From Epiperipatus broadwayi (taxonomy: Eukaryota > Onychophora > Udeonychophora > Euonychophora > Peripatidae): a DNA stretch of 64,000 nucleotides. A model generated the notes under the pieces. The model was not told the DNA's origin. It saw nothing but the letters and a program-made list of their open reading frames with translations, and searched no databases. The stretch covers positions 374,001 through 438,000 of the forward strand of contig JAQFVV010006426.1 in assembly GCA_028023455.1 (NCBI GenBank). Reading direction: 5' to 3'. A program made the position numbers and the translations under genes. Positions 13,069 to 22,883 of the stretch are shown one piece after another (the stretch's first letter is position 1; each line of letters begins with the position of its first letter).

Positions 13069-13122
13069 GAGCGTCGATCGTCATGATGGGCTAAGAAACC
13101 CCTCAGTGATTGATCGACGCTC
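13069..13122 (+). other. Hairpin in the LTR leader
   Basis: An 11-bp perfect stem (GAGCGTCGATC with GATCGACGCTC) encloses a 32-nt insert in which TGATGGG can pair with CCCCTCA. The outer stem is identical in the 3' LTR (near 23534-23587), while the inner loop has changed there. It lies about 170 bp downstream of the TATA box, so it would be in the transcript leader. Packaging or dimerisation is a guess. Confidence 0.6.
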
Positions 13123-13150
13123 CGCCGCCAGAACATCTCCACAGCTATGA

Positions 13151-13417
13151 ATGATCAACAACAGTGCCGTCCAAACATCGTACTCCAATCAGTCCAAGGA
13201 CATTGTTCCGTTTAACATACAAGAATCGTCCAAACATACTACGCTGAACTTATATAAAATGAATAACCGTTTATTATGGAAACAGTATCCAACAGGTTCG
13301 AACCCTCACCAAATTAGAAGCAGCAGAAGACTACGCAAAATCCTAGGTAAACACTTTATTTCTTTTACGCTCCCATTCATTCTTTACGTAGACTTTAAAA
13401 GGCAATCTCATAATTAA
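13151..13417 (+). other. Small ORF inside the LTR (88 codons)
   Basis: The frame begins MINNSAVQTSYSNQ and is preserved in the second LTR (23615-23881) with only a few changes (I/V, R/H and T/M). The LTRs themselves differ little, so conservation alone is weak evidence of coding. It follows the leader hairpin. No family recognised. The ATG overlaps an upstream ATGAATG. Confidence 0.25.
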
Positions 13418-14371
13418 TTTAATCTCAACTTTCGTAAATCAAAATATAAAATGATCCGTAATCCCTCATATTTGAATCTTAATATTTTAATCTCAACTTT
13501 CGTAAATAAAAAAAAAATATCAGATGCTATATAGTTCCTCATATTTAAATCTTAGGACTTTTCCTGGTATGAACTTTGATCATAATTATTATTTTCTTTC
13601 GCAAATAAATTATAACACACACCTAATTTCAAATGTAAAAGAAGGAAACATATTTTATCATCCATGTTTATTATGCATAATATGTTCTTTTCTGTGCGAG
13701 TGCGAGAATGCGTGTATGTGCGTGCAAATAAAGCAATTAATTAATGTTTCATTTTTTATATTCAATAAATTCTTTTTTTTTATTTAAACAAGTCGAGCAT
13801 TCCTCAAATCATTCTCTATAATTAAAATATATTTTTTAAGTATTATAGTCAGCATTTATTCATGCGATTAATTATTTTACTTTTAAATTTGTCTTTCTTA
13901 TTTTTTTTGTTGTTTTGTTTATTTCTTTAAATTTCATCGTGCCGTAAGTCACGATGTTTATTTACTATGTAGTTAAGATAGGTTTAAGAGTTGGGAGGGC
14001 CTATTATTAATAAGTATAAGTAAATGTCAATAAAGCTAGTATGAATAATTCTATTGGACTGTATGATAACGGGGGGATGATATTATAAGCTTCTAATTTT
14101 TTATATAAGGATGCATAAATCAAACATTCGTATTAGTTGCAAATAACCAATGACCCGGTCCAATATTTGGACCGATCTGTAAATCAACCAAGCTTTTTCT
14201 CCATTGGTTATTATTGTGTCTTTTGCCAGAATGATATTCTTTAAACAATTTCATCGCGACCCTGAGTGACCCTTATTGGTCCATGCTGGGAGTTTGAGCT
14301 TATGGGCGGGGATTAGACTTCGAAATCATTTTGATATGACGTAAGGTGATGCGAGAATTAAATTGTAATGT

Positions 14372-14744
14372 GATGATGTGATGTGATGTGATGTATTATG
14401 GCTTCTCCTTAAACGAAGTCAAGAATATCTCAGCAATTAAGCCCAGATAAACCTGTTAGCCACTTTCTTTTACATTCCCCACTCTAAATTTACCCATAAT
14501 CTGCTCTATCCCATTTCCACAACATAATTTTTGTCAACTCTATAACCTTTATATCTAAATCCCCCTTATCTTTTCCCAAACCTAGCATAAAAACCAATAA
14601 TTCACTTTCTGTATAATCACTCTTTTCATATTTATTTTTCCACAACTTCATTATATGTACCCTTTCTGTTTTCAAACATTTACATTCAATTAACAAATGC
14701 CTAATATTTTCAATTCCTTCCTTACATAATTTACAAAATAAATA
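14372..14744 (-). mobile_element. LINE 3' fragment inserted in the 5' LTR
   Basis: On the minus strand this is a 5'-truncated non-LTR retrotransposon tail. It has the end of a reverse-transcriptase ORF (MLIECKCLKTERVHIMKLWK, stop near 14490), a zinc-knuckle-like C-x2-C...H-x4-C just upstream, a short 3' UTR, and a CATCACATCACAT microsatellite tail at 14372-14400. The same ORF end and tail type occur at 29385. The insertion replaced about 60 bp of LTR sequence. Confidence 0.8.
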
Positions 14745-14826
14745 AATAAAGCTTTACGCTATATCATGTTTGTTTCGGAGCTTTCAATCCCTATATGAAC
14801 GGTTGAATAAGGCGACCGAGCACAAA

Positions 14827-14844
14827 TGGCGCTTCCAAACATGA
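14827..14844 (+). promoter_or_regulatory. Primer-binding site of LTR element 1
   Basis: TGGCGCTTCCAAACATGA starts two bases after the LTR terminal CACA. TGG is the complement of a tRNA CCA end, as expected for minus-strand priming. I cannot assign the tRNA without a tRNA set from this genome. Confidence 0.65.
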
Positions 14845-15191
14845 GGCTAATACAAATAATGTTTTGGAGAGAAGCAAATCAAGACATTAGCCAAAAGCGG
14901 CCGAACCTCATAAAAGACGCAAAACTTTTTCACGTAAACGAAAGTTTGGACGAATAAAAAAAGAGAAAAAAGGGAAAAAGAAAAATTATGGATGGACAAC
15001 GAATAAAGCAAAGGAGAACATAGCGGGAGATGGAGGCGCGGACGTCGATTAATCACTTCTTATCATAAATAAAAAAAATAAAATAATCACGTTCCTTTAG
15101 GCATCAACAAAAAGTTGTAACATTTTAAATATAAATAGAGAAAGGGAAGGGAAAAAAAAATTTTTTTTGTTTCCTCTTGATTAAATCAGAA

Positions 15192-16388
15192 ATGGACAGC
15201 AATAACGATACTGCGTGGGAGGAGACAGGGGAGAGCCCTATAACGTTCAAAAAGATAGATGTTAAAGAAGAGGCTGAATCAGAAATAAAAATGCTTCTTA
15301 AAATGATGAGCCAAATGATGATAGAGATGAGGGAAGATAGGGAAGAAAGAAGGAAGAGAGAAGAGTACAGAGAAGAAGAAAGAAGGAAAAGGGAAGAGGA
15401 CAGAGAAGAAGAAAGAAGGAAGAGAGAAGAGGACAGAGAAGAAGAAAGAAGGAAAGAGAGAAAGGAGGAGAGAGGGGAATTCATTAGGGAGATACGAAAA
15501 TTATTGAAGGGAGACACAGGAGAGTCAGAGGAGGACCAGAGCAAAGAGGAAGAAATAAAGATTGATGAAGTAAAGACTGAAATTACCTCAATAAAAATAG
15601 AGATCGGCGCAGCAAAAGCCGAGATAGAAGAAGCGAAGACTGAAGTGATAACAGCAAAGGCAGAGTTGGAAGACGTAAGACAAAAGGTGGACACAATAAA
15701 TAGAAAGGTAGAAGGAATGGAGCCACAACAGAACATACCGAGAGAAATTATGGCCAAACGTCTGGAGGAGTTGGAAAAGAAATTTGAACGGAGAATAAAT
15801 GTGCGGGAATCGAGCCAGTCGGGGGCCGAAAGGCAAATAAAAATTGAGATCTTCAGGGCAGGTGAAAACGAGAGTCCGATGGACCACGTGGAGAGCACCT
15901 GGAACCTGTTTTCTGAGCCCTCAAAGCCGGAGCCAGACAAAATCAATATTGCCAGCACATACCTGCAAGGGCCAGCTAGAGATTGGTGGCGAACGATCGA
16001 GTTTAAACCCAGATCGTTCGTAGAATATCGAGAAGAGATCCTACGAAGCTTTTGGAACGCTACCAGACAAGAGGGGATCTACTTTCACATCACCAATGAA
16101 AAATACGAGCTCAAACCTAACGAGACGATAACGCAGTTCTATTACAGGCAGGTGGCCGGCCTCCAGCAGCTACCAGCGTATCACATGATGGAGGAGCAAA
16201 TCATCTCGACCATTAGACACAACATGCCGACAGACATCAGGCGGATGATGCTAAGCTGCGATGACGAGGGCATCCACAAGATGGAGGACGCCATAGCCAA
16301 GTTCGAGCGAGCGGAAGGACGGGAAAGGCACATAGAGAGGCCGAGACAGGAACCATATAGAAGAAAGCTACCACCAGATCGATACTAA
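15192..16388 (+). CDS. Gag-like protein of LTR element 1
   Basis: A 398-residue gag-like structural protein. The ATG at 15192 is the first in frame; the frame is open from 15177 only through a TTG. The acidic N-terminus holds ESPITFK (residues 14-20). A charged coiled coil follows, with a 12-residue repeat (EEERRKREEDRE) present about three times at residues ~58-95. A second helical, Glu/Lys-rich stretch runs to about residue 200. The C-terminal ~150 residues match the retrotransposon gag fold: YLQGPARDWW at ~257-266, FVEYREEILRSFW, and ETITQFYYRQVAGLQQLP. The tail is basic (RRKLPPDRY) with no CCHC knuckle and no pol frame after it. The base composition is purine-rich and clearly less AT-rich than its surroundings. 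Expected to assemble the cytoplasmic particle that packages element RNA. Confidence 0.85.
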   Translation: MDSNNDTAWEETGESPITFKKIDVKEEAESEIKMLLKMMSQMMIEMREDREERRKREEYREEERRKREEDREEERRKREEDREEERRKERKEERGEFIREIRKLLKGDTGESEEDQSKEEEIKIDEVKTEITSIKIEIGAAKAEIEEAKTEVITAKAELEDVRQKVDTINRKVEGMEPQQNIPREIMAKRLEELEKKFERRINVRESSQSGAERQIKIEIFRAGENESPMDHVESTWNLFSEPSKPEPDKINIASTYLQGPARDWWRTIEFKPRSFVEYREEILRSFWNATRQEGIYFHITNEKYELKPNETITQFYYRQVAGLQQLPAYHMMEEQIISTIRHNMPTDIRRMMLSCDDEGIHKMEDAIAKFERAEGRERHIERPRQEPYRRKLPPDRY

Positions 16389-17353
16389 TGAAAATTTAGT
16401 CTAAAAACACGTTGACGAACACGGATTTGCCACAGGAATACGATTACCGGAGCACGCTTTATAAATAACGGTAACTGAAGGAAAATGACCTCGGACCAGA
16501 AAGGACTTACACATCGCATCGCATCATACAATAACAAGGGGGGAAGGGGGGTTGATAAAACATTATTTTAAACCAAAGCAGACCGCAGATAACTAAACAC
16601 GAGAGAAAAAATATAATTTAAAGAGAGAAAAGGAATAAATGTCATAACTCTTCTAAAGAAAACTATTCGAGGTAAATAAGTTAATATTTCTGAAAGCCAG
16701 TTTAAATTAAAAAGAACATCGCCCGCCTTCGACTAAGATATATGTTGCTCGAAAACACGCGGAGAAAGGAAGCGGATGCCGCCTAAAGAAAGAAAGAAAA
16801 GCCGGATCGCGAGAGTGTGCTATTATTGTTCCTTCCCTCAATATTTCCCATTGTGCTAGAAGGTACAGAGGTCGGATATTTTGAATGCTTATTGTTCTAT
16901 AACTCAGATTATTCGCTACCTCGTAAATGTTGTCGTATTTTGCAGAGGGGACTTCGGAAATGACCATCCTTCTGCCTCCCATTAGATAGTACTGTAAGAG
17001 AATGTCTATATGTTCGTAACCTTGCATCACGGGACTTCGGAAAGGTCCATCCCCATGCCAACCTTCCACCCAGGGTGCCCGTACCAGATTGGGCAAGACA
17101 TCTCCAATTATGGCACGCCTGCTCTTCGTAAAAAAAAAAAAAAAAAAAGAATTTTTTTTGAGTTTAGTTCGCAAACGTCAAGTGTCAATCCAAGCCTGAC
17201 CACATGACCTGCCACTTCGTTTCTTTATATGAGGGGGAGTTGAACTGTAGGATAGTCGGCTAAAATAAGTGATTAAAAATCACACGAAGCGGGGTCAAAA
17301 ATAAAGGATTTTATTGTGAAAATTAAAATGCCAATCATCGCATTTTAATTTTA
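16389..17353 (+). other. Non-coding 3' interior of LTR element 1
   Basis: About 1 kb with no pol homology on the sense strand. It holds a short direct repeat (GGGACTTCGGAAA twice, near 16945 and 17032) and an A run (17130-17148). A 155-codon antisense frame (16707-17174) crosses it but starts inside that A run and has no recognisable domain. Confidence 0.5.
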
Positions 17354-17370
17354 GACGGATCGCGGGGATA
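17354..17370 (+). promoter_or_regulatory. Polypurine-like tract before the 3' LTR
   Basis: ACGGATCGCGGGGATA directly abuts the TGTACCGAG of the 3' LTR. It is purine-rich but imperfect, so plus-strand priming here is a reasonable but unproven assignment. Confidence 0.4.
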
Positions 17371-17501
17371 TGTACCGAGACAAAGTCAGTACATGTATAT
17401 ACCCACACACACAAGCAGTGAAAATACTCTATTTTTTATTTACTTTCAATTTATGATAAAAATAAATGTAGTTTTCTTTCAATGCTTTATACACCCTATA
17501 A
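17371..17501 (+). repeat. 3' LTR of element 1, left part
   Basis: It matches 12293-12420 almost base for base from TGTACCGAGA to CAATGCTTTAT. The LTR then breaks off: it reads CACCCTATAA where the 5' LTR has a short A/T run followed by CACTATAA. The rest of the LTR resumes at 22884. Confidence 0.88.
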
Positions 17502-20021
17502 GGTGCTGATTTAGTATGCGCTCACGGCCGCCATTTTGAATTACAAGAACCACCCAAACCATGCTGAAACATCCAACCGATAAATGACATCGCTCAAAAT
17601 GGCCATTTTCGTAGGAAAAAAAACAAAAATCCGAATTTTCATATTAGTCAATCACGTGGCTAAAATGGTAAAACATAAAAATCTTAATTTTCATTAAAAA
17701 AATCATGTGATTAAAATATTAAAACACAAAAATAGCAATTTTAATTTTAAAAAAAATCACGTGATTAAAATATTAAAACACAAAATCGTATATGCCAAAA
17801 GATTATAACTTATAAAATCTGAATGCTAAAAATGGTAAAAAATAATGATGAAAAGATTTTAAGCAATAATTATATTTTCATTCACTTATAGAAATGGAAT
17901 CACGAGACCAAAAAGGCGGTAAAGATCTTGAATACACGTTATCTACATCAATCTTTTTAAAAAAATCATATTTCAGTTTATTAAACCATTTACTTCTAAT
18001 CAAAATCTGAATGCTAAAAATGTTAAAAAATAATGATGTAAGAAAGATCAGTGGTTGCTAGTTTCAATTTTAGTTTGTGAGCTTATCAAACATACAACTT
18101 ATAAAATCTGAATGCTAAAAATGGTAAAAAATAATGATGTAAGAAAGATCGGTGGTTGCTAGTTTGAATTTTAGTTGGTGAGTTTATCAAACATATATGA
18201 ACTAAAGCATATGAATTTTTAAACAGAAAAAGTGAAGGAAAAATTGATAAAAAATAAAAAAGTAAAACGCCTGAGGCTCTATAATTAAAAAAGGTGTTGG
18301 GAAGAGACTACACCTAAAAAAAGGCGGGAAAACGTCGCATTAAATAGCATAAGGTGCTATTATCAAAAAAAAAAAAAAGCAGGAAAAGAAAAAGAAGTGA
18401 AAATTAAAAAATACTTTAAAATAAACCAAAAACACTAATTTATATATATAATCATAATCAAACATTGCAAAAAAAGGGGGGGGGGGAAAAAGAGGTGAAA
18501 ATTAAAAAATACTTTAAAATAAACCAAAAACACAATCAAAAAAAAAAAAATAACGCTATAAATCCAAGCATTATAATAGTAAATCTCAAAAAATTAAAAA
18601 ATCAAAAACACTATAAATCCAAGCATTGTAATAGTAAATATCAAAAAATTAACGTATCTTACGGCATTTAAAAATAAATCATAAATGCTATTTGCAAAAA
18701 GAAAGCTTATTCCTGTCTTCAACAGTATATACTAAATCAGTATTTTAAAAAACAATATTTAAAAACTATAATGCTATAAATCAGACATTGTAACGTAACA
18801 TTAAACAGCCTAAAATGCTACAATGGAAAAAAGTGCGGTAAAAGAAAAAAAAGCAAAAGAAGAAGCTAATATTGAAAATTAAAAAAAATTACACAATCCT
18901 TTAAAATAAATCAAAAACGGTAATTTATAGAGTGATAATCAAACATTGTAATTGTAAATCTCAAAAAAAATTAACTTATGTTAAGGCATTTTTTAAAAAA
19001 AATCGTAAATGATATTTACAAAAACCCTTTAAAATATAGCGATCACTAGAAAAATAATAAATGCTATTTTAAAAAGCTCAGTCCGGTCTAGCAACACTAT
19101 ATACTAAATCAGTATTATAATTTTAAAAAACAATATTTAAAAACTATAATGCTATAAATCAAACATTGGGTTGTAATGTCACATTAAATAGCCAAAGGTT
19201 ATACTATGGAAAAAAAGTGCGGGAAAAGAAGAGGAGGTGAACATTGAAAATTAAAAAATACTTTAAGATAAACCCAAAATGCTAATGTATATAGTGATGA
19301 AAATCAAATATTGCAATCGTAAATCTCAAAAAATTAACGTGTGTTAAGGCATTTTTTAAAAAAAGTCGTAAAACCTATACTAAATCTCAAAAATCAGTAT
19401 TATAATTTTAAAAAATTAAATTGGTAAATGTGAAATGGCAGGAACACCCATCACTTTCAACACTATCAACAAATAAAAAACCTAATTAACTTATTTTTAA
19501 AAATATAATATTTTACATTTGGCTTTGGGATTATCCCTCTAACTAAGAGTTATAATAATGAAACACAAATCTGAATAATAGACAGTTAGCATTTATTTAA
19601 GTAATTTTTTACCAATATTTTAAGAATTTTAAAAAAATTACCAACATTCTCAATCGGATGGATGGTCGTCGCTCAGGCTAAATTTGGTTCTTCCTAGATC
19701 TCTTCATTACTGCAACAGCACAAGCCATCAACAAATTATACTTTTAAGATTTAGGTTTATTACTGTAAAGAAGATGCCAGTAAAATTAATTTATTCAGGA
19801 AATATCGCAGTTTGATATGGTCTCTTTCAAATTTATTTTTAAAACTGTGTATTTGGGTCTCACACAAATAACAGCAGGTATGTATGACGTAAGATAATTT
19901 CCAAGAATTAGAGTTTGGGATGGGCCTTTGTCTTACTAAGATAAAAGTGTTAAGTTAAACTTTCAAATTTAAAAAAAAGCAACTGTAAACCAGCTAATGG
20001 ACTTTTATGCCTCAAGCCTAA
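17502..20021. repeat. Left arm of the giant foldback
   Basis: The arm begins with a GC-richer tip (to about 17620), then three CACGTG(A)-linked near-repeats of AATCACGTG(A/G)xTAAAAT (17650-17780). A tandem pair of ~100-bp units (CTGAATGCTAAAAATG...GGTTGCTAGTTT, 18003-18195) has no counterpart in the right arm. The ACTATATACTAAATCAGTAT to CTATAATGCTATAAATC block is repeated at ~18725-18790 and ~19095-19165. The inner end is TTTATGCCTCAAGCCTAAC. Confidence 0.8.
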
Positions 20022-20708
20022 CTAGTCATCAAATGCAAAAGAGGGGTAAAAATTTATAATAAATTAATGATTTAAAAATATAATCGCACTGTAACATATT
20101 ATACGTCACAACTTGTACTCATATATATATATATATATATGTGTATGCCGATACATGTATTACTTTTAAGATTTTAGTTTTAACACTTTAAAGACACAAG
20201 TAAAATTATTTGGTAATTTATTATAAAAAATATAAAAATAAATTAATGATTTAAAAATATAATCGCACTGTAACATATTACAAGTCACAACTTGTACTCA
20301 TATATATTTATTCCGAAAATATTGCAAAAACAAAAAAGAGACCTTTTCATTAATATTAAAAAAAAAAATATATAAAGGGTGTGTGTTCATGTGATCATAT
20401 GATTTGAAAATGGGTATATGAATGACTAATAAAATATATTCTTTATATTCACTTATTGTTGCTAATTCTGTCTATCATTCCGTTTCACCTTTTAAGTATC
20501 ATAGTAGGCCTGTTTGTCAAATTCGAACCCATCCCAGGCCACGTGTATAATCCTATAATAATGAACTTTGATGTATAATAATGTATGTTTACGTGTATGT
20601 GCGCACATCTAATATATAAATAAATATATTTATATATTAGATGTGTGCACATACACATACGTTATTATACATCAAAATACATTATTATAAGATTACATAC
20701 GTAATGAT
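20022..20708. other. Spacer of the giant foldback, with its own repeats
   Basis: Holds a direct duplication (TTAATGATTTAAAAATATAA through ACTTGTACTCATATATAT) at ~20063-20128 and ~20241-20308, plus a ~150-bp near-perfect palindrome at 20551-20700. No open frame. Confidence 0.75.
20551..20700. repeat. Nested palindrome at the foldback centre
   Basis: CTATAATAATGAACTTTGAT and GTGTATGTGCGCACATCTAA on the left are mirrored by TTAGATGTGTGCACATACAC and ATCAAAATACATTATTATAA on the right. The centre is at ~20626 with almost no loop. It is nested inside the larger inverted repeat and has no relation to its arms. Confidence 0.8.
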
Positions 20709-22883
20709 GTTAGGCTTGAAGCATAAAAGTCCATTAGCTGGTTTACAGTTGTTGTTTTTTTAAATTTGAAAGTTTAACTTAACACTTTTATCTTAATAAG
20801 ACAAAGGCCCATCCTAAACTCTAATTCTTGGAAATTATCTTACGTCATACATACCTGCTGTTATTTGTGTGAGACTTAAATACACAGTTTTAAAAATAAA
20901 TTTGAAAGAGACCATATCAAGCTGCGATATTTCCTGAATAAATTAATTTTACTGGCATCTTCTTTACAGTAATAAACCTAAATCTTAAAAGTATAATTTG
21001 TTGATGGCTTGTGCTGTTGCAGTAATGAAGAGATCTAGGAAGAACCAAATTTAGCCTGAGCGACGACCATCCATCCGATTGAGAATGTTGGTAATTTTTT
21101 TAAAATTCTTAAAATATTGGTAAAAAATTACTTAAATAAATGCTAACTGTCTATTATTCAGATTTGTGATTCATTATTATAACTCTTAGTTAGAGGGATA
21201 ATCTCAAAGCCAAATGTAAAATATTATATTTTTAAAAATAAGTTAATTAGGTTTTTTATTTGTAGATAGTGTTGAAAGTGATGGGTGTTCCCGCCATTTC
21301 ACATTTACCAATTTAATTTTTTAAAATTATAATACTGATTTAGTATATAGCATTGCTAGACCGGACTGAGCTTTTTAAAATAACATTTATTGTTTTTCTA
21401 GTGATCGCTATATTTTAAAGGGTTTTTGTAAATATCATTTACGATTTTTTTTTAAAAAAATGCCTTAACATAAGTTAATTTTTTTGAGATTTACAATTAC
21501 AATGTTTGATTATCACTCTATAAATTACCGTTTTTGATTTATTTTAAAGGATTGTGTAATTTTTTTTAATTTTCAATATTAGCTTCTTCTTTTGCTTTTT
21601 TTTCTTTTACCGCACTTTTTTCCATTGTAGCATTTTAGGCTGTTTAATGTTACGTTACAATGTCTGATTTATAGCATTATAGTTTTTAAATATTGTTTTT
21701 TAAAATACTGATTTAGTATATACTGTTGAAGACAGGAATAAGCTTTCTTTTTGCAAATAGCATTTATGATTTATTTTTAAATGCCGTAAGATACGTTAAT
21801 TTTTTGAGATTTACTATTACAATGCTTGGATTTATAGTGTTTTTGATTTTTTGAGATTTACTATTTCAATGCTTAGATTTATAGCGTTTTTAATTCTTTG
21901 AGATTTGCTATCAATGCTTGGAATGCTTAGATTTATAGTGTTTTTAATTTTTTGAGATTTGCTATCAATGCTTGGATTTATAGCATTTTTGATTTTTTGA
22001 GATTTGCTATTACAATGCTTAGATTTATAGCGTTTTTAATTTTTTGAGATTTACTATCAATGCTTGGAATGCTTAGATTTATAGCGTTTTTAATTTTTTG
22101 AGATTTGTTATCAATGCTTGGATTTATAGCATTTTTGATTTTTTGAGATTTGCTATTACAATGCTTAGATTTATAGCGTTTTTAATTTTTTGAGATTTGC
22201 TATTACAATGCTTGGATTTATAGTGTTTTTGATTTTTTAATTTTTTGAGATTTGCTATTACAATGCTTAGATTTATAGCATTTTTAATTTTTTGAGATTT
22301 GCTATTACAATGCTTAGGTTTATAGCGTTTTTAATTTTTTGAGATTTGCTATTACAATGCTTAGATTTATAGCGTTTGAGATTTGCTATCAATGCTTGGA
22401 TTTATAGCATTTATGATTTTTTTTAAAAAGATTGATGTAGATAACGTGTATTCAAGATCTTTACTGCCTTTTTGGTCTCGTGATTCCATTTCTATAAGTG
22501 AATGAAAATATAATTATTGCTTAAAATCTTTTCATCATTATTTTTTACCATTTTTAGCATTCAGATTTTATAAGTTATAATCTTTTGGCATATACGATTT
22601 TGTGTTTTAATATTTTAATCACGTGATTTTTTTTAAAATTAAAATTGCTATTTTTGTGTTTTAATATTTTAATCACGTGATTTTTTTATGAAAATTGTGA
22701 TTTTTGTGTTTTACCATTTTAGTCACGTGATTGACTAATATGAAAATTCGGATTTTTGTTTTTTTTTTTCCTACGAAAATGGCCATTTTGAGCGATGTCA
22801 TTTATCGGTTGGATGTTTCAGCATGGTTTGGGTGGTTCTTGTAATTCAAAATGGCGGCCGTGAGCGCATACTAAATCGACACC
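20709..22883. repeat. Right arm of the giant foldback
   Basis: The inverse of the left arm from GTTAGGCTTGAAGCATAAAA outward to the tip at 22883. It lacks the left-arm block around 17970-18540 and carries an expanded minisatellite (21785-22420) in its place. Elsewhere the arms differ by scattered substitutions and small indels. Confidence 0.8.
21785..22420. repeat. ~47-bp minisatellite in the right arm
   Basis: About 13 head-to-tail units contain TTTTTTGAGATTTGCTAT, (TAC)AATGCTTAGATTTATAG and CGTTTTTAA. Period is ~44-56 bp; shorter units lack TAC and some carry an extra GGAATGCTTAG. The left arm has only about two units (18545-18650), so the expansion happened after the arms formed. Confidence 0.85.

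Larger units (their letters stand above)
12293..14824 (+). repeat. 5' LTR of element 1, interrupted by a LINE tail
   Basis: It is the direct repeat of 17371-17501 plus 22884-24976. A TATA box (CATATAAATATGAG, 12893-12906) probably drives transcription. A long hairpin lies downstream at 13069-13122, and AATAAA occurs at 13727-13732. It contains a foreign block (14372-14744) in place of about 60 bp that survive in the 3' LTR (CATCGTATCTGGCGCCCC and following). The usual limits of U3, R and U5 cannot be fixed by eye. Confidence 0.88.
17502..22883. mobile_element. Giant foldback element (5.4 kb) inside the 3' LTR
   Basis: Two multi-kilobase inverted arms (about 17502-20021 and 20709-22883) flank a ~690-bp spacer. 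The tips match: GGTGCTGATTTAGTATGCGC on the left and the complement of GCGCATACTAAATCGACACC on the right, both then reading into CGGCCGCCATTTTGAATTAC. CACTATAA follows the right tip (22884-22891) and CACCCTATAA precedes the left tip, consistent with an 8-bp target-site duplication damaged on one side. No transposase frame exists. MULE/Foldback-like or hAT-like by TSD length; superfamily unresolved. Confidence 0.85.

Noticed and set aside
13069-13122. Hammerhead ribozyme in the LTR hairpin
   Set aside because: TGATGG and GAAA-like strings are present, but there is no stem II or III in the right place, and the GAAA is lost in the other LTR.
15125-15958. 277-codon minus-strand ORF opposite the gag coiled coil
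   Set aside because: It is the Ser/Leu/Phe-rich shadow of a purine-rich repeat; the sense frame has the gag domain and composition expected of a protein.
16707-17174. 155-codon minus-strand ORF in the interior of LTR element 1
   Set aside because: Starts near an A run (poly-Phe on translation), has no recognisable domain and is antisense to the element.
20115-20142. (AT)n run as a functional element
   Set aside because: Common microsatellite in this composition.
21785-22420. CRISPR-like array
   Set aside because: Units are contiguous tandem repeats without unique spacers, in a eukaryotic transposon arm.
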